DNA from: Lachnoclostridium sp. An131
GTDB lineage: Bacteria > Bacillota > Clostridia > Lachnospirales > Lachnospiraceae
Direction: 5' to 3'
NCBI RefSeq assembly: GCF_002160825.1
Contig: NZ_NFLI01000021.1
Location: forward strand, 1 to 56,335
DNA length: 56,335 nucleotides
Shown here: positions 16,459 to 24,801 of the stretch, in pieces
Numbering within the stretch: position 1 is the stretch's first letter
Layout: each line of letters starts with the position of its first letter
Notes under the pieces: model-generated
Database searches by the model: none
What the model saw: the letters and a program-made list of their open reading frames with translations, nothing else
What the model was told of the DNA's origin: nothing
Made by a program: the position numbers and the translations under genes

Positions 16459-17726
16459 CAGAGATCGGTATTCGCGGAGCCAAAATTCTGGATCCCTTAA
16501 GAGGGACGCAGGAGACGGCAGATATTCTGATTCGAGATGGAAGGATAACGTCGATAGGAGAGCAGCTGGATGAAAGCAGCTGCGGCAGAATCCTGGAGGC
16601 CTCCGGGCTGACGCTTGCGCCTGGATTTGTAGATGTTCATGTACATTTTCGGGATCCGGGGCTTACGTATAAGGAAGAGATCCGGACAGGCGCTGCTGCC
16701 GCTGCAGCAGGCGGATTCACGACTGTGATCTGCATGGCAAACACAAAGCCTGTCGCAGATAATCCGGAGACGCTTTCCTATATACTGGAAAAGGGAAGAG
16801 AGACGGGAATCCATGTTCTGGCCTGTGCTGCAGTGACGAAGGGAATGAACGGACAGGAGCTTACGGATATGGAGGAGCTGCGCCGTCTGGGAGCCGCCGG
16901 CTTTACGGACGATGGGAAACCGATTCTGGATACGGTTCTTCTGCGTGAGGCCTTTGTGAGGGCGGCACGGCTGGACGTGCCTGTCAGCCTTCATGAAGAG
17001 GATCCTGCGCTGATCGCAGACAACGGGATCAACCGGGGAGCGGTCTCGGAAAAGCTGGGAATCGGAGGATCGCCTGCGGAAGCGGAAATTTCCATGGTTG
17101 AGAGAGACTGTCTTCTGGCAGAGGAGACGGGGGCCAGGGTTAATATTCAGCATATCAGCACAGCAGGGGCTGTGGAGGCGGTGAGGCGTTCGAAAAGGAG
17201 AGGGTCTCATGTGACGGCAGAGGCCGCGCCTCATCACTTTACTCTGACGGAGGACGCCGTGCTGGAGTACGGAACGCTTGCAAAGATGAACCCGCCTCTG
17301 CGCACAGAGAGGGACAGGCTGGCAGTCATAGAGGGCCTTAAGGATGGGACGATCGATATGATTGCCACAGATCATGCGCCTCACAGCGCTGAGGAGAAGA
17401 AGCTGCCTCTGACGGAGGCGCCCAGTGGAATCATTGGCCTGGAGACAGCTTTTGCCCTGGGTGTCACGCAGCTTGTAAAGCCGGGCCATTTGAGCCTGAT
17501 GGAGCTGATAGAGAAAATGAGCCGGAATCCGGCGCGTCTCTATGGGCTTCCCTATCCGGGGATTGCCGTAGGAGCGCCTGCGGATCTGGTGCTCTTTGAC
17601 GAGAATGAAGAATGGATTGTGGAGCATTTTCACTCCCGTTCCGCAAATTCGCCATTTCTCGGGAAAAAGCTGTCTGGCCGGGTAAGATATACGATCTGCG
17701 GTGGGAAAGTGGTTTACGAAGTATAA
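16455..17726 (+). CDS. pyrC: Dihydroorotase
   Basis: A 423-residue class I dihydroorotase, which closes carbamoyl-aspartate to dihydroorotate in pyrimidine synthesis. Metal-binding HVHFRDPG appears near residue 60, the substrate segment MANTKPV about 30 residues on, the conserved histidines in HEEDP and IQHIS, and the catalytic Asp in IATDHAPHS. Length matches the family (about 420-430). It is coupled to the upstream binding protein by a 4-base overlap. Other pyr genes are not in the window. Confidence 0.92.
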   Translation: MTEIGIRGAKILDPLRGTQETADILIRDGRITSIGEQLDESSCGRILEASGLTLAPGFVDVHVHFRDPGLTYKEEIRTGAAAAAAGGFTTVICMANTKPVADNPETLSYILEKGRETGIHVLACAAVTKGMNGQELTDMEELRRLGAAGFTDDGKPILDTVLLREAFVRAARLDVPVSLHEEDPALIADNGINRGAVSEKLGIGGSPAEAEISMVERDCLLAEETGARVNIQHISTAGAVEAVRRSKRRGSHVTAEAAPHHFTLTEDAVLEYGTLAKMNPPLRTERDRLAVIEGLKDGTIDMIATDHAPHSAEEKKLPLTEAPSGIIGLETAFALGVTQLVKPGHLSLMELIEKMSRNPARLYGLPYPGIAVGAPADLVLFDENEEWIVEHFHSRSANSPFLGKKLSGRVRYTICGGKVVYEV

Positions 17727-17733
17727 AACAAAG

Positions 17734-17788
17734 AAGGTTATTTTCAGCTTTTGACAGGACAGAAGGTTCCGTTGCTGAAAATAACCTT
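17734..17788. terminator. Strong bidirectional terminator after pyrC
   Basis: A perfect 15-bp stem, AAGGTTATTTTCAGC with GCTGAAAATAACCTT, encloses a 25-base loop. TTTAATTTT follows on the plus strand; the convergent XRE gene ends 2 bases later, so the hairpin serves both. Confidence 0.85.
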
Positions 17789-17789
17789 T

Positions 17790-18185
17790 TTAATTTTCCT
17801 TTGTGAGCAGATATTTTTTGAAGCGGACAAATTCCCGGACCTCTTTCTGCTCTTTGGAAGGAAAGCTTTTGTAATCCATAACCATCCTTGCTTCAGACCC
17901 GTTCAGGCGAATCAGGCTGCCTTCCGGCGTGATGGCTGCATGCTCACGAATCAGATCGTCTCTTGTGTGCACCTTACTGAAATCCCCAAACAGAAGCTGG
18001 TCGATAGTCAGGTGGTATACTTCCGAGAGGTACAGGAGAGTCGGCGTGTCGGGAAGGCCCTTCCCTCTCTCGTAGTTGGAATAGGTCTGGCGCGCCACAT
18101 GAATGAGTCTGCTGACATCTTCCTGTGAATAATCATAAATTTCACGCAGGCAGCGCATATTGGCAGCCAGCTTAATTTCAGGCAT
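17790..18185 (-). CDS. XRE-family regulator with C-terminal helical domain
   Basis: A 131-residue DNA-binding protein. The helix-turn-helix domain covers about residues 5-65 (ANMRCLREIYDYSQEDVSRL, then RQTYSNYERGKGLPD and LTIDQLLFGD). The C-terminal 55 residues are charged (FPSKEQKEVREFVRFKKYLL) and probably mediate dimerization. AAGGAG seven bases upstream fixes the ATG at 18185. An inverted repeat next to its promoter suggests self-regulation. Targets unknown. Confidence 0.8.
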   Translation of the reverse strand: MPEIKLAANMRCLREIYDYSQEDVSRLIHVARQTYSNYERGKGLPDTPTLLYLSEVYHLTIDQLLFGDFSKVHTRDDLIREHAAITPEGSLIRLNGSEARMVMDYKSFPSKEQKEVREFVRFKKYLLTKEN

Positions 18186-18199
18186 CCTGCTTGCTCCTT

Positions 18200-18225
18200 C
18201 CACAAAATGTGGCATTATTATACCA
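18200..18225 (-). promoter_or_regulatory. Extended -10 promoter and dyad of the XRE gene
   Basis: On the minus strand TGGTATAAT (18217-18225) is an extended -10 element. The palindrome CCACAAAATGTGG (18200-18212) falls near the predicted transcription start, 15 bases before the start codon, a typical place for a repressor. Autoregulation is inferred. Confidence 0.5.
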
Positions 18226-18279
18226 GCTTCAAGTCCGTTATATGCGCGATGGAAGAAAACATAGCATATATACTGAAAA

Positions 18280-18297
18280 TGTCATTTTAGAATGACA
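18280..18297. repeat. Palindrome downstream of the CYTH gene
   Basis: TGTCATT-TTAG-AATGACA is a perfect 7-bp-arm dyad, 16 bases after the CYTH stop codon. On the minus strand it is followed by TTTTC, so it may be a weak terminator, or an operator upstream of the XRE promoter. Confidence 0.4.
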
Positions 18298-18313
18298 AAA
18301 CAACCAAAACAGG

Positions 18314-18763
18314 CTACAGCTTTTTCTGGCTCAAGGTACTGTTGTGATATTCCGCAGACCAGGTGACGTCCTCTCCGAACCAGTCGGGCGGAAGAAATGC
18401 GAGGGCTTCTTCCTCCGAGGAAAATTCCACTTCGGCCAGAACCAATCCCTGGAATGGCGGCTCAAAAATATCGAGTTCAATGGTAAGCCCGGATTCCAGC
18501 GGTATGAGAAAGCGGCGCTTGCAGATGATATTTCCGTCTGCTTTCGCTTTCAGATGCCTGTAGCCTTCTGCGGTCAGGGGCAGGTTGTATTCCTCGCGGC
18601 TCATCAGGCCTTTGGATTTGTAGGTGAGAATATATTCGTCGTCGCTGCGCCGTACGCGGACCACCGGATCGGTGCAGAGATAAGCCTGCTCCAGCCTGTG
18701 AAAGGGATAGCTTTCCAGGTTTTCAGGAAGGGCTTTGACTAAAAATTTACGTTCGATTTCCAT
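18314..18763 (-). CDS. CYTH-domain protein
   Basis: A 149-residue single-domain CYTH protein, a triphosphate-tunnel fold that binds polyphosphate, ATP or other triphosphates with Mg2+. It opens with the signature MEIERKFLVK, and shows alternating charged strands such as VVRVRRSDDEYILTYKSKG, ICKRRFLIPLESGLTIELDIF and LAEVEFSSEEEAL. These acidic and basic strand residues line the tunnel. GAGGAG precedes the ATG at 18763. Bacterial relatives are inorganic triphosphatases or uncharacterised; the substrate is not decidable here. Confidence 0.85.
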   Translation of the reverse strand: MEIERKFLVKALPENLESYPFHRLEQAYLCTDPVVRVRRSDDEYILTYKSKGLMSREEYNLPLTAEGYRHLKAKADGNIICKRRFLIPLESGLTIELDIFEPPFQGLVLAEVEFSSEEEALAFLPPDWFGEDVTWSAEYHNSTLSQKKL

Positions 18764-18926
18764 AAAAAAGCTCCTCTCATTTCTTTTGCTGCTTTTGCAG
18801 GCCTCAAAGCTTTGCGGAAAAGCAGCAGACCGTTTCCCTGTCAGCTTAGGGTAACATATCATACTGGATAATTCAACGAATATTTGTTATAATGAAAAAA
18901 ATAGACAGAAAAGAGGAGGCCTTGAG

Positions 18927-19493
18927 ATGAAAAAAGTAAGTATTTTTCTCGCGGAAGGGTTTGAAGAGGTCGAGGCGATGACCCCGGCAGATCTTTTAAG
19001 AAGAGCCGGCGCAGAGGTTACGCTGGTAGCGGTCGGCGGCCGGCGCGAGGTGGCCGGAAGCCACGGGATAGTGATTACAGCAGACCGGCTGTTTTCAGAA
19101 ATGGATTTTTCAGACACGGATTTGCTGGTGCTTCCCGGGGGCATGCCCGGTACGCTGCATCTGAAGGAATGCCAGCCCCTAATCGAGCTCTTGAAGGAAT
19201 TTAATGAAAACGGAAAGAGCCTGGCAGCCATCTGCGCAGCGCCTACCGTGCTTGGCGCAGCCGGACTTTTAAATGGAAGAAAAGCGGCCTGTTATCCGGG
19301 CTGTGAGGATGGACTGACGGGTGCAGAGGTGCTGACAGACCGCGTGGTGGAGGATGGAAATATTACCACGAGCCGCGGCGTGGGTACGGCAATTCCATTT
19401 GCCCTTTCCCTGATTTCCCAGCTGTTCAGTCCACAGAAGGCAGAGGAAATCAGAGAATCCATCGTGTACGGACATGGACCGGTCAAGGCGTAA
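18927..19493 (+). CDS. DJ-1/PfpI family protein
   Basis: A 188-residue DJ-1/ThiJ/PfpI-superfamily protein of the YajL/DJ-1 clade. The conserved Glu sits in FLAEGFEEVEA and the reactive nucleophile-elbow Cys in AAICAAPTVLG, with the strand LLVLPGGMPG before it. Family members act in oxidative or carbonyl stress defence, as glyoxalase-like or protein repair enzymes; activity here is inferred only by homology. AAGAGGAGG precedes the ATG. Monocistronic. Confidence 0.88.
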   Translation: MKKVSIFLAEGFEEVEAMTPADLLRRAGAEVTLVAVGGRREVAGSHGIVITADRLFSEMDFSDTDLLVLPGGMPGTLHLKECQPLIELLKEFNENGKSLAAICAAPTVLGAAGLLNGRKAACYPGCEDGLTGAEVLTDRVVEDGNITTSRGVGTAIPFALSLISQLFSPQKAEEIRESIVYGHGPVKA

Positions 19494-19576
19494 ATCCTTT
19501 TTGCAGGAAAGTTCCAGTCATTCCCAACATATCTCCATACGCTCATGTGCACAATAGGAGCATGGAGGTGATACAG

Positions 19577-19786
19577 ATGACAGAACAGTCCAAGTCTAAC
19601 CAGATGGCAGTTCCGGAAGCGAAGGCAGCAATGAACCGCTTCAAGGAGGAGGTTGCCAGCGAGCTGGGCGTGCCTTTAAAGGAAGGCTATAACGGCGACT
19701 TGACTTCTGCTCAGGCAGGTTCCATCGGTGGCGAAATGGTTAAGAAAATGATCATGAAGCAGGAACAGCAGATGAGCGGCAAGTAA
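19577..19786 (+). CDS. Alpha/beta-type small acid-soluble spore protein
   Basis: A 69-residue SASP that coats DNA in the forespore. It shows the family pattern: AVPEAKAAMNRFKEEVASEL with the GPR protease-type cleavage region, then GYNGDLTSAQAGSIGGEMVK. The GGAGGTGATACAG site fixes the ATG at 19577. It shows that the organism can form spores. Expression should depend on sigma-G; I found no convincing -10/-35 match upstream. Confidence 0.9.
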   Translation: MTEQSKSNQMAVPEAKAAMNRFKEEVASELGVPLKEGYNGDLTSAQAGSIGGEMVKKMIMKQEQQMSGK

Positions 19787-19822
19787 GTATAAAAAAGAAA
19801 ATCTGAAATCGAACACGGAGAA

Positions 19823-19860
19823 CAGCCCCCGGTATGTGAAAATATGCGTACCGGGGGCTG
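19823..19860 (+). terminator. Terminator after the spore-protein gene
   Basis: CAGCCCCCGGTA pairs perfectly with TACCGGGGGCTG across a 14-base loop, followed by CTTTT. Confidence 0.85.
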
Positions 19861-20032
19861 CTTTTCTGCGCGGAAGAGGCAGAATATGCTTTCAGCAGGC
19901 GGCGTCTGGCACAGAGCTATAACATAAAATTTACATCCCCTTTACCGGCGCATGATAGATAGGAAACAGAAACTGGTGATAGACTTAATCATAATTACAG
20001 CGCCAATATTGACGCAGACAGGAGAAATGCAG

Positions 20033-21658
20033 ATGAAGAGAAGATGCCTTGCGATTGGATGCGGCCTGGCTCTGCTGGCAGCCCTGGGACTTTCCGGCTG
20101 TTCGTTCTTCGGCCTTGGACAGAGGGGACAGGAGGAGAGCGGTCAGGAGGCGGATACGGTGCTCGGCGCCGGACGGCAGACCTTGAGCATTGTCTCTGGT
20201 TCGGAAAACCAGGAGCTGGAGCCGATTCTGGAGGAGTTTGCAAAGAAAAACGGTATTCAGATTGAAATGACTTACCAGGGATCTCTGGATATCATGAGAG
20301 CACTGGAACAGGAGAAGATAGAGTACGACGCGGTTTGGCCTGCCAGCAGTCTCTGGCTGAATGCAGGAGATACACAGCACAGGGTAAAGCATGCGGAATC
20401 CATTTCTGTCACACCGGTGGTCTTCGGGATCCGCCAGAGCCTGGCTGAAGAACTGGGCTTTGTGGGCCGGGAGGTATCGGTCGGGGACATTCTGGACGCT
20501 ATTGAAGCTGGAAAACTGAAATTCTGCATGACAAGCGCAACCCAGTCCAATTCCGGAGCAAGCGCCTATATCGGCTTTCTCTACGCGCTGCTGGGCAATC
20601 CGGACATGATTACAGAAGAGGATTTGCAGGATCCGCAGCTGCAGGCGGATATCCGGGAGCTGCTGTCTGGGGTAAACCGTTCTTCCGGCAGCTCAGACTG
20701 GCTGAAGGATATGTTTCTGGATGGCGGTTATGACGCCATGGTCAATTATGAATGCCTGATGATTCAGGCAAATGAAGAGCTCGAGAGCCGGGGAGAGGAG
20801 ACGCTCTATGTGGTTTACCCTTATGACGGCCTTACACTGGCGGATTCGCCGCTCGGCTATGTGGACGATGGAGATGAGGATAAGGAGGAGGCTTTTCTGA
20901 AGCTGCAGGAATATCTGCTTTCAGAGGAGGTCCAGAACGAGATCCAGAGAACAGGAAGGCGCACCGGCTATACGGGAATTTCGGAGGAGAACAGGGATGT
21001 ATTCCGGACAGACTGGGGGCTGCAGCCTGACCGTGTGCTGTCTACGATGAGAATGCCCTCCACAGATGTGCTGTTCGAGGCGCTGAATCTGTATCAGACA
21101 GATTTTAAAAAGCCGTCCCTGAATATTTACTGCCTGGATTATTCGGGAAGCATGTCAGGACAGGGAAACCGGCAGCTGGTGGCAGCGATGGAGCAGCTGT
21201 TGATTCAGGAAAATGCGGAAAAGAATTTTCTGCAGGCTTCCAATGATGAGGTGAACGTACTGATTCTGTTTGATGATCAGATTCTGGGAGAATATACGGC
21301 TGTGGGAGCAGGAGAGGAGCTCGAAGCTCTGTATGAAAAGGTGGCTGGGCAGGAGACCGGCTCCGGAACAGATATGTATATCGCGGCGGATGAGGCTTTG
21401 AATGTTCTTTCCAATTACGAGCTTTCTCAATATACGCCTGCCATTATCCTTTTGACGGACGGAATGTCCGGCGGCTCCTTTGATACGTTTATGGAGCATT
21501 ATGAGGCTGCAGGCGTGGATGTGCCGGTTTTTTCGATTATGTTTGGAGACGCGGATCCGGAGCAGCTGGAGGAACTGGCTGAGGCCACGAATGCCCGTGT
21601 GTTTGACGGCAGGGAGGATCTCATCGACGCGTTTAGAAAGGTGAAGGGATATAATTGA
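20033..21658 (+). CDS. Solute-binding protein/vWA fusion lipoprotein
   Basis: A 541-residue lipoprotein: lipobox LGLSGC, then a type-2 periplasmic-binding-protein domain (SIVSGSENQELEPILEEFA onward, residues about 45-330), then a vWA domain from about 360. The MIDAS motif DYSGSMSG has Asp369, Ser371 and Ser373, with a Thr in GSGTDMY and the strand IILLTDGMSGG. Both domains are on the outer face of the membrane. It leads a four-gene operon with XpaC, a second binding protein and TelA. Related binding-protein/vWA proteins are known in TelA/Ter stress contexts, but the ligand and partner are unknown. GGAG eight bases before the ATG at 20033 sets the start. Confidence 0.8.
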   Translation: MKRRCLAIGCGLALLAALGLSGCSFFGLGQRGQEESGQEADTVLGAGRQTLSIVSGSENQELEPILEEFAKKNGIQIEMTYQGSLDIMRALEQEKIEYDAVWPASSLWLNAGDTQHRVKHAESISVTPVVFGIRQSLAEELGFVGREVSVGDILDAIEAGKLKFCMTSATQSNSGASAYIGFLYALLGNPDMITEEDLQDPQLQADIRELLSGVNRSSGSSDWLKDMFLDGGYDAMVNYECLMIQANEELESRGEETLYVVYPYDGLTLADSPLGYVDDGDEDKEEAFLKLQEYLLSEEVQNEIQRTGRRTGYTGISEENRDVFRTDWGLQPDRVLSTMRMPSTDVLFEALNLYQTDFKKPSLNIYCLDYSGSMSGQGNRQLVAAMEQLLIQENAEKNFLQASNDEVNVLILFDDQILGEYTAVGAGEELEALYEKVAGQETGSGTDMYIAADEALNVLSNYELSQYTPAIILLTDGMSGGSFDTFMEHYEAAGVDVPVFSIMFGDADPEQLEELAEATNARVFDGREDLIDAFRKVKGYN

Positions 21659-22266
21659 TGAAGGATACAATCAGTACACTGGTCTCAGCGCTGATTTCCT
21701 GTGTGGTGTTTCTGCTGCTGTTTTTTCCGCTTCAATGGAGCCCCCTTGCGGCGGCTGCGCTCTCCGTGATTCTTTATTTCGGGCTTTGTCTCCTTTTAAA
21801 ACCAAGAAAAAGGCTCGGTGGGATTGATATAGAAAGAATACAGGGAGGCGAGGAGCTCCAAAGGCTCCTTAACGAGGCGCAGAAGGATTTGAAGCAGATC
21901 GGAAAGGCGGCCCGTGAAATCACAAATATCAAAACCAGACAGGATGCGGAGGCCCTGGAGGCTGGAGGAAAAAGAATACTGGCATATCTGCAGGAAAATC
22001 CGGAGAAAATCGGCATGGCGCGCCGTTTCTTTACCTATTATCTTGACACAGCAGCCGGACTTCTGGAGCGCTATATCCAGCTTCAGGAGACAGGACTGCG
22101 TACGCCGGAGGTGACGGAGGCAGTAAATAAGACAGCGCAGGCTCTTCCTGTGCTGAACCAGGTGTTTGAAAAGCAGTTTACGAGGTTTATGGAGGGAGAA
22201 CTGATGGATGTGGACGCAGAGATCAGCCTTCTGGAAAATACATTGAAAATGGAGGGTGAAAAGTGA
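21658..22266 (+). CDS. xpaC: XpaC-family membrane protein (PF10112)
   Basis: A 202-residue protein: two hydrophobic helices at residues 5-47 (CVVFLLLFFPLQW and AALSVILYFGLCLLL), a basic KPRKR turn, then a long helical, partly coiled-coil cytoplasmic domain. It resembles XpaC (5-bromo-4-chloroindolyl phosphate hydrolysis protein), which in Bacillus is encoded next to a TelA homologue. The name comes from an old screen; a true hydrolase activity is doubtful. The start codon overlaps the previous stop by one base (TGATG). Confidence 0.75.
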   Translation: MKDTISTLVSALISCVVFLLLFFPLQWSPLAAAALSVILYFGLCLLLKPRKRLGGIDIERIQGGEELQRLLNEAQKDLKQIGKAAREITNIKTRQDAEALEAGGKRILAYLQENPEKIGMARRFFTYYLDTAAGLLERYIQLQETGLRTPEVTEAVNKTAQALPVLNQVFEKQFTRFMEGELMDVDAEISLLENTLKMEGEK

Positions 22267-23318
22267 AGGCAAAGCTTACAGGGCTGGGAATCCTCCTGCT
22301 TGTAATCGTCCTGGCGGTGGCCTATACAATGTTTGGAAAAAGCCGGGAGACCACAGCGATTTCCGGCTATGTGGGAGGGGAAAAAATAGGCCTCCTGGAG
22401 GATGAAGAGGTACAGGAGCTGATACAGAGAAAATACCATTTGGAGATAGATTATTCCCGGGCCGGTTCCATCGAAATGGTGTCCACGGATCATACAGGAA
22501 TGGATTTCCTGTTTCCGTCCAGCCAGACGGCGCTGGAAATTTATGAGGCGCAGTATGGAAATCCGTTCAAAAGTGAGATTGTACTGAATACTCCGATCGT
22601 ACTTTATGCGCGGGCGGCAGTGACAGAGGCACTGCTGGCAGAGGGCATCGCCTGGGAAGAGGATGGAGTCTGCTATGTGGATATGGAGAAGCTGACTGCC
22701 TGCATTGAAGAGGGAACCTCCTGGGCAGGGATAGGGCTTCCGGAGCTTTACGGGAATGTGACCGTGGCGACGACGGACCCTACAAAATCTAATTCCGGAA
22801 ATATGTTTGCGGGGCTTCTGGCCAATACGCTCTGCGGCGGCACCGCGGACGGGGAATCACTGGAGGAAATCCTTCCAAGGCTTCAGACTGTTTTCCGCAA
22901 TCTCGGGTATATGGAAAGCTCCTCCTCCGACTTGTTTGACCAGTTTCTGAAGACTGGGATCGGCGCTAAGCCTCTGGTGGCAGGCTATGAGAACCAGCTG
23001 CTGGAATTTGCCGTGGAGAATCCGGATACCTGGCAGCAGGTCAGGGATGATATCCGGATCATGTATCCGAGCCCTACCGTCTGGTCCTCTCATGTGTTTA
23101 TCGCTCTGGACGAGCAGGGAGCGGCGGGAATTGACGCACTGATGGATGAAGAGGTTCAGAAAATGGCATGGGAACGCCACGGGTTCCGGACAGGGATCAA
23201 CGGATCGGCTTCGGATACGGAGCTGTTTGGCGTGGACGGCGTAGCAGATGAGGTGACCCGCGTCATGAATATGCCGGATGCGGATACGATGGAACGCATC
23301 ATAGAAGCGCTGGAGTAA
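22263..23318 (+). CDS. Membrane-anchored binding-protein-like component
   Basis: A 351-residue protein with one N-terminal anchor (LGILLLVIVLAVAYTMFG) and an extracellular type-2 binding fold. Segments such as VNVATTDPTKSNSG-like VATTDPTKSNSGNMFAG match the binding-protein part of the operon's first gene (MTSATQSNSGASAY), so the two look paralogous. No vWA domain is present here. The GTG start overlaps the xpaC stop (GTGA) and follows GGAGGG. Role: possibly a co-receptor of the first gene; ligand unknown. Confidence 0.7.
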   Translation: MKAKLTGLGILLLVIVLAVAYTMFGKSRETTAISGYVGGEKIGLLEDEEVQELIQRKYHLEIDYSRAGSIEMVSTDHTGMDFLFPSSQTALEIYEAQYGNPFKSEIVLNTPIVLYARAAVTEALLAEGIAWEEDGVCYVDMEKLTACIEEGTSWAGIGLPELYGNVTVATTDPTKSNSGNMFAGLLANTLCGGTADGESLEEILPRLQTVFRNLGYMESSSSDLFDQFLKTGIGAKPLVAGYENQLLEFAVENPDTWQQVRDDIRIMYPSPTVWSSHVFIALDEQGAAGIDALMDEEVQKMAWERHGFRTGINGSASDTELFGVDGVADEVTRVMNMPDADTMERIIEALE

Positions 23319-23393
23319 GTAAAATAATCCTCACAGCTGGCGGGAGGCCTGCTTCTTCTGCCAATTGGGGACAGGAAAAGGAGATAACAGCTT

Positions 23394-24545
23394 ATGGCAG
23401 AACAGATCAGCCTGGAAGCGCTGGCACAGCGAAAAAGCATGCAGCCTGTGCCGGCGGCAGAGACAGAAAACACTGCGCAGCTTGAGACACAGCTCGAAGA
23501 GCTGACGCCAGAGCAGCGGAACCGGGTCAATGAGATTAAGGAGAGCATTGATCTGATGGATTCTCAGGCCGCGATTCAATACGGCGTGGGGGTCCAGAGA
23601 AACATTTCGAATTTTGCCGACAATATTCTGACACAGATCCGAAGCAAAGACAGCGGCTATGTGGGCGACATGATGTCGGAGCTGATGATAAAGGTAAAGG
23701 ATGTGGGAGTAGATAAGCTGGGGGAGGAAAGCTTTCTGGATAAGCTCCCGATTCTGAAGGACGCCTCCCGCAGCCTGCGGAAATTCATGCAGCGCTATGA
23801 GACGCTGGAGGTGCAGATAGACCGTATCGAGGGAGAGCTGGACAGGGCGCGGATGGAGCTTTTGAAGGATATCGGGATGTTCGATAATCTATATGAAAAA
23901 AATCTGGATTATTTCCGGGAGCTTCAGGTCTATATCACGGCCGGAGAAGAGAAAATCAGCGAAATCCGCAGGGAGACGATCCCGGCTCTGCGTGAGCAGG
24001 CACGGGCGAAGGGGGATCCTATGAGCGCCCAGCTGGTGACAGATTTCGAGGACACCGTGAACCGTTTTGAGAAAAAGGTCCATGATCTGAAGCTGAGCAG
24101 GACGATTGCGCTTCAGACAGCTCCGCAGATCCGGCTGATTCAGAATAACGACAAGCTGCTGGTGGACAAGATTCAGACAGCGGTTCTGAATACGATTCCG
24201 CTCTGGAAGAGCCAGATTGTGATTGCGCTGGGCCTGAGCCGGCAGAAGAGTGCCCTGAAAATGCAGAGAGAGGTTTCTGATGCCACGAATGCGCTTTTGA
24301 AGAAAAATGCGGAGCTGCTGAAGCAGAATACCATCGATGTGGCGAAGGAATCTGAGAGAGGAATTGTGGATATCGAAACGCTCAAAAAGGTAAACACCGA
24401 TCTGATCGAGACGATCGAAGAGACGATCAAGATTCAGCAGGAGGGCAGCGCAGCCCGCCGGAGCGCAGAGAGCGAGCTGACAGGAATCGAGAATCAGCTG
24501 AAGGCCGTACTTCTGGAGGCAAGAGAAGGAAAGCAAAGGAACTGA
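23394..24545 (+). CDS. telA: TelA-family protein
   Basis: A 383-residue cytoplasmic, largely alpha-helical TelA protein (PF05816, toxic anion resistance family). Typical segments are YGVGVQRNISNFADNILTQI, KLPILKDASRSLRKFMQRYE, and the long C-terminal coiled coil ending in NQLKAVLLEAREGK. TelA proteins are linked to tellurite or antimicrobial tolerance and wall stress; the molecular function is unsettled. It closes the operon after a 75-base gap. With XpaC as the membrane link, a signal from the outer binding/vWA proteins to TelA is plausible. Confidence 0.85.
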   Translation: MAEQISLEALAQRKSMQPVPAAETENTAQLETQLEELTPEQRNRVNEIKESIDLMDSQAAIQYGVGVQRNISNFADNILTQIRSKDSGYVGDMMSELMIKVKDVGVDKLGEESFLDKLPILKDASRSLRKFMQRYETLEVQIDRIEGELDRARMELLKDIGMFDNLYEKNLDYFRELQVYITAGEEKISEIRRETIPALREQARAKGDPMSAQLVTDFEDTVNRFEKKVHDLKLSRTIALQTAPQIRLIQNNDKLLVDKIQTAVLNTIPLWKSQIVIALGLSRQKSALKMQREVSDATNALLKKNAELLKQNTIDVAKESERGIVDIETLKKVNTDLIETIEETIKIQQEGSAARRSAESELTGIENQLKAVLLEAREGKQRN

Positions 24546-24612
24546 ACGGAAACGATTTCAGAGAAAAGCTCAGCACGCGGAAGGGAGAGAATATCAGAGA
24601 CAGGGGGAAAAC

Positions 24613-24644
24613 GTCAGAGTCCGGTGGAAACTCTGGCGTTTTTT
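24613..24644 (+). terminator. Terminator of the TelA operon
   Basis: GTCAGAGT pairs with ACTCTGGC (one G-T pair) across a short loop; G then TTTTTT follows. Confidence 0.75.
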
Positions 24645-24656
24645 GTACACAAGTAC

Positions 24657-24686
24657 TTGATTTTTACAGAAGGCCCATGCTATACT
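24657..24686 (+). promoter_or_regulatory. Promoter of tig-clpP-clpX
   Basis: TTGATT (24657-24662) and TATACT (24681-24686) are separated by 18 bp, 115 bases before tig. The leader contains a small dyad (GAGTATGTGC ... GCATACTTAG). No CtsR heptad repeat was seen. Confidence 0.75.
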
Positions 24687-24801
24687 ATTACAATGACTGC
24701 GAGTATGTGCTTTTTCAGCATACTTAGATCGCGGGAGCTGTTTTTGAACCGGTTCTGCGCAGTCCTGATAAGGTATACCATTTAAGGAGGAAAATAGAAA
24801 A

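Noticed and set aside
16497-17633. 378-residue minus-strand ORF over pyrC
   Set aside because: pyrC carries all dihydroorotase motifs; the antisense frame has no family features.
19501-19576. Sigma-G promoter upstream of the spore-protein gene
   Set aside because: Only weak partial matches to the -10 and -35 elements; expected from biology but not supported by the bases.
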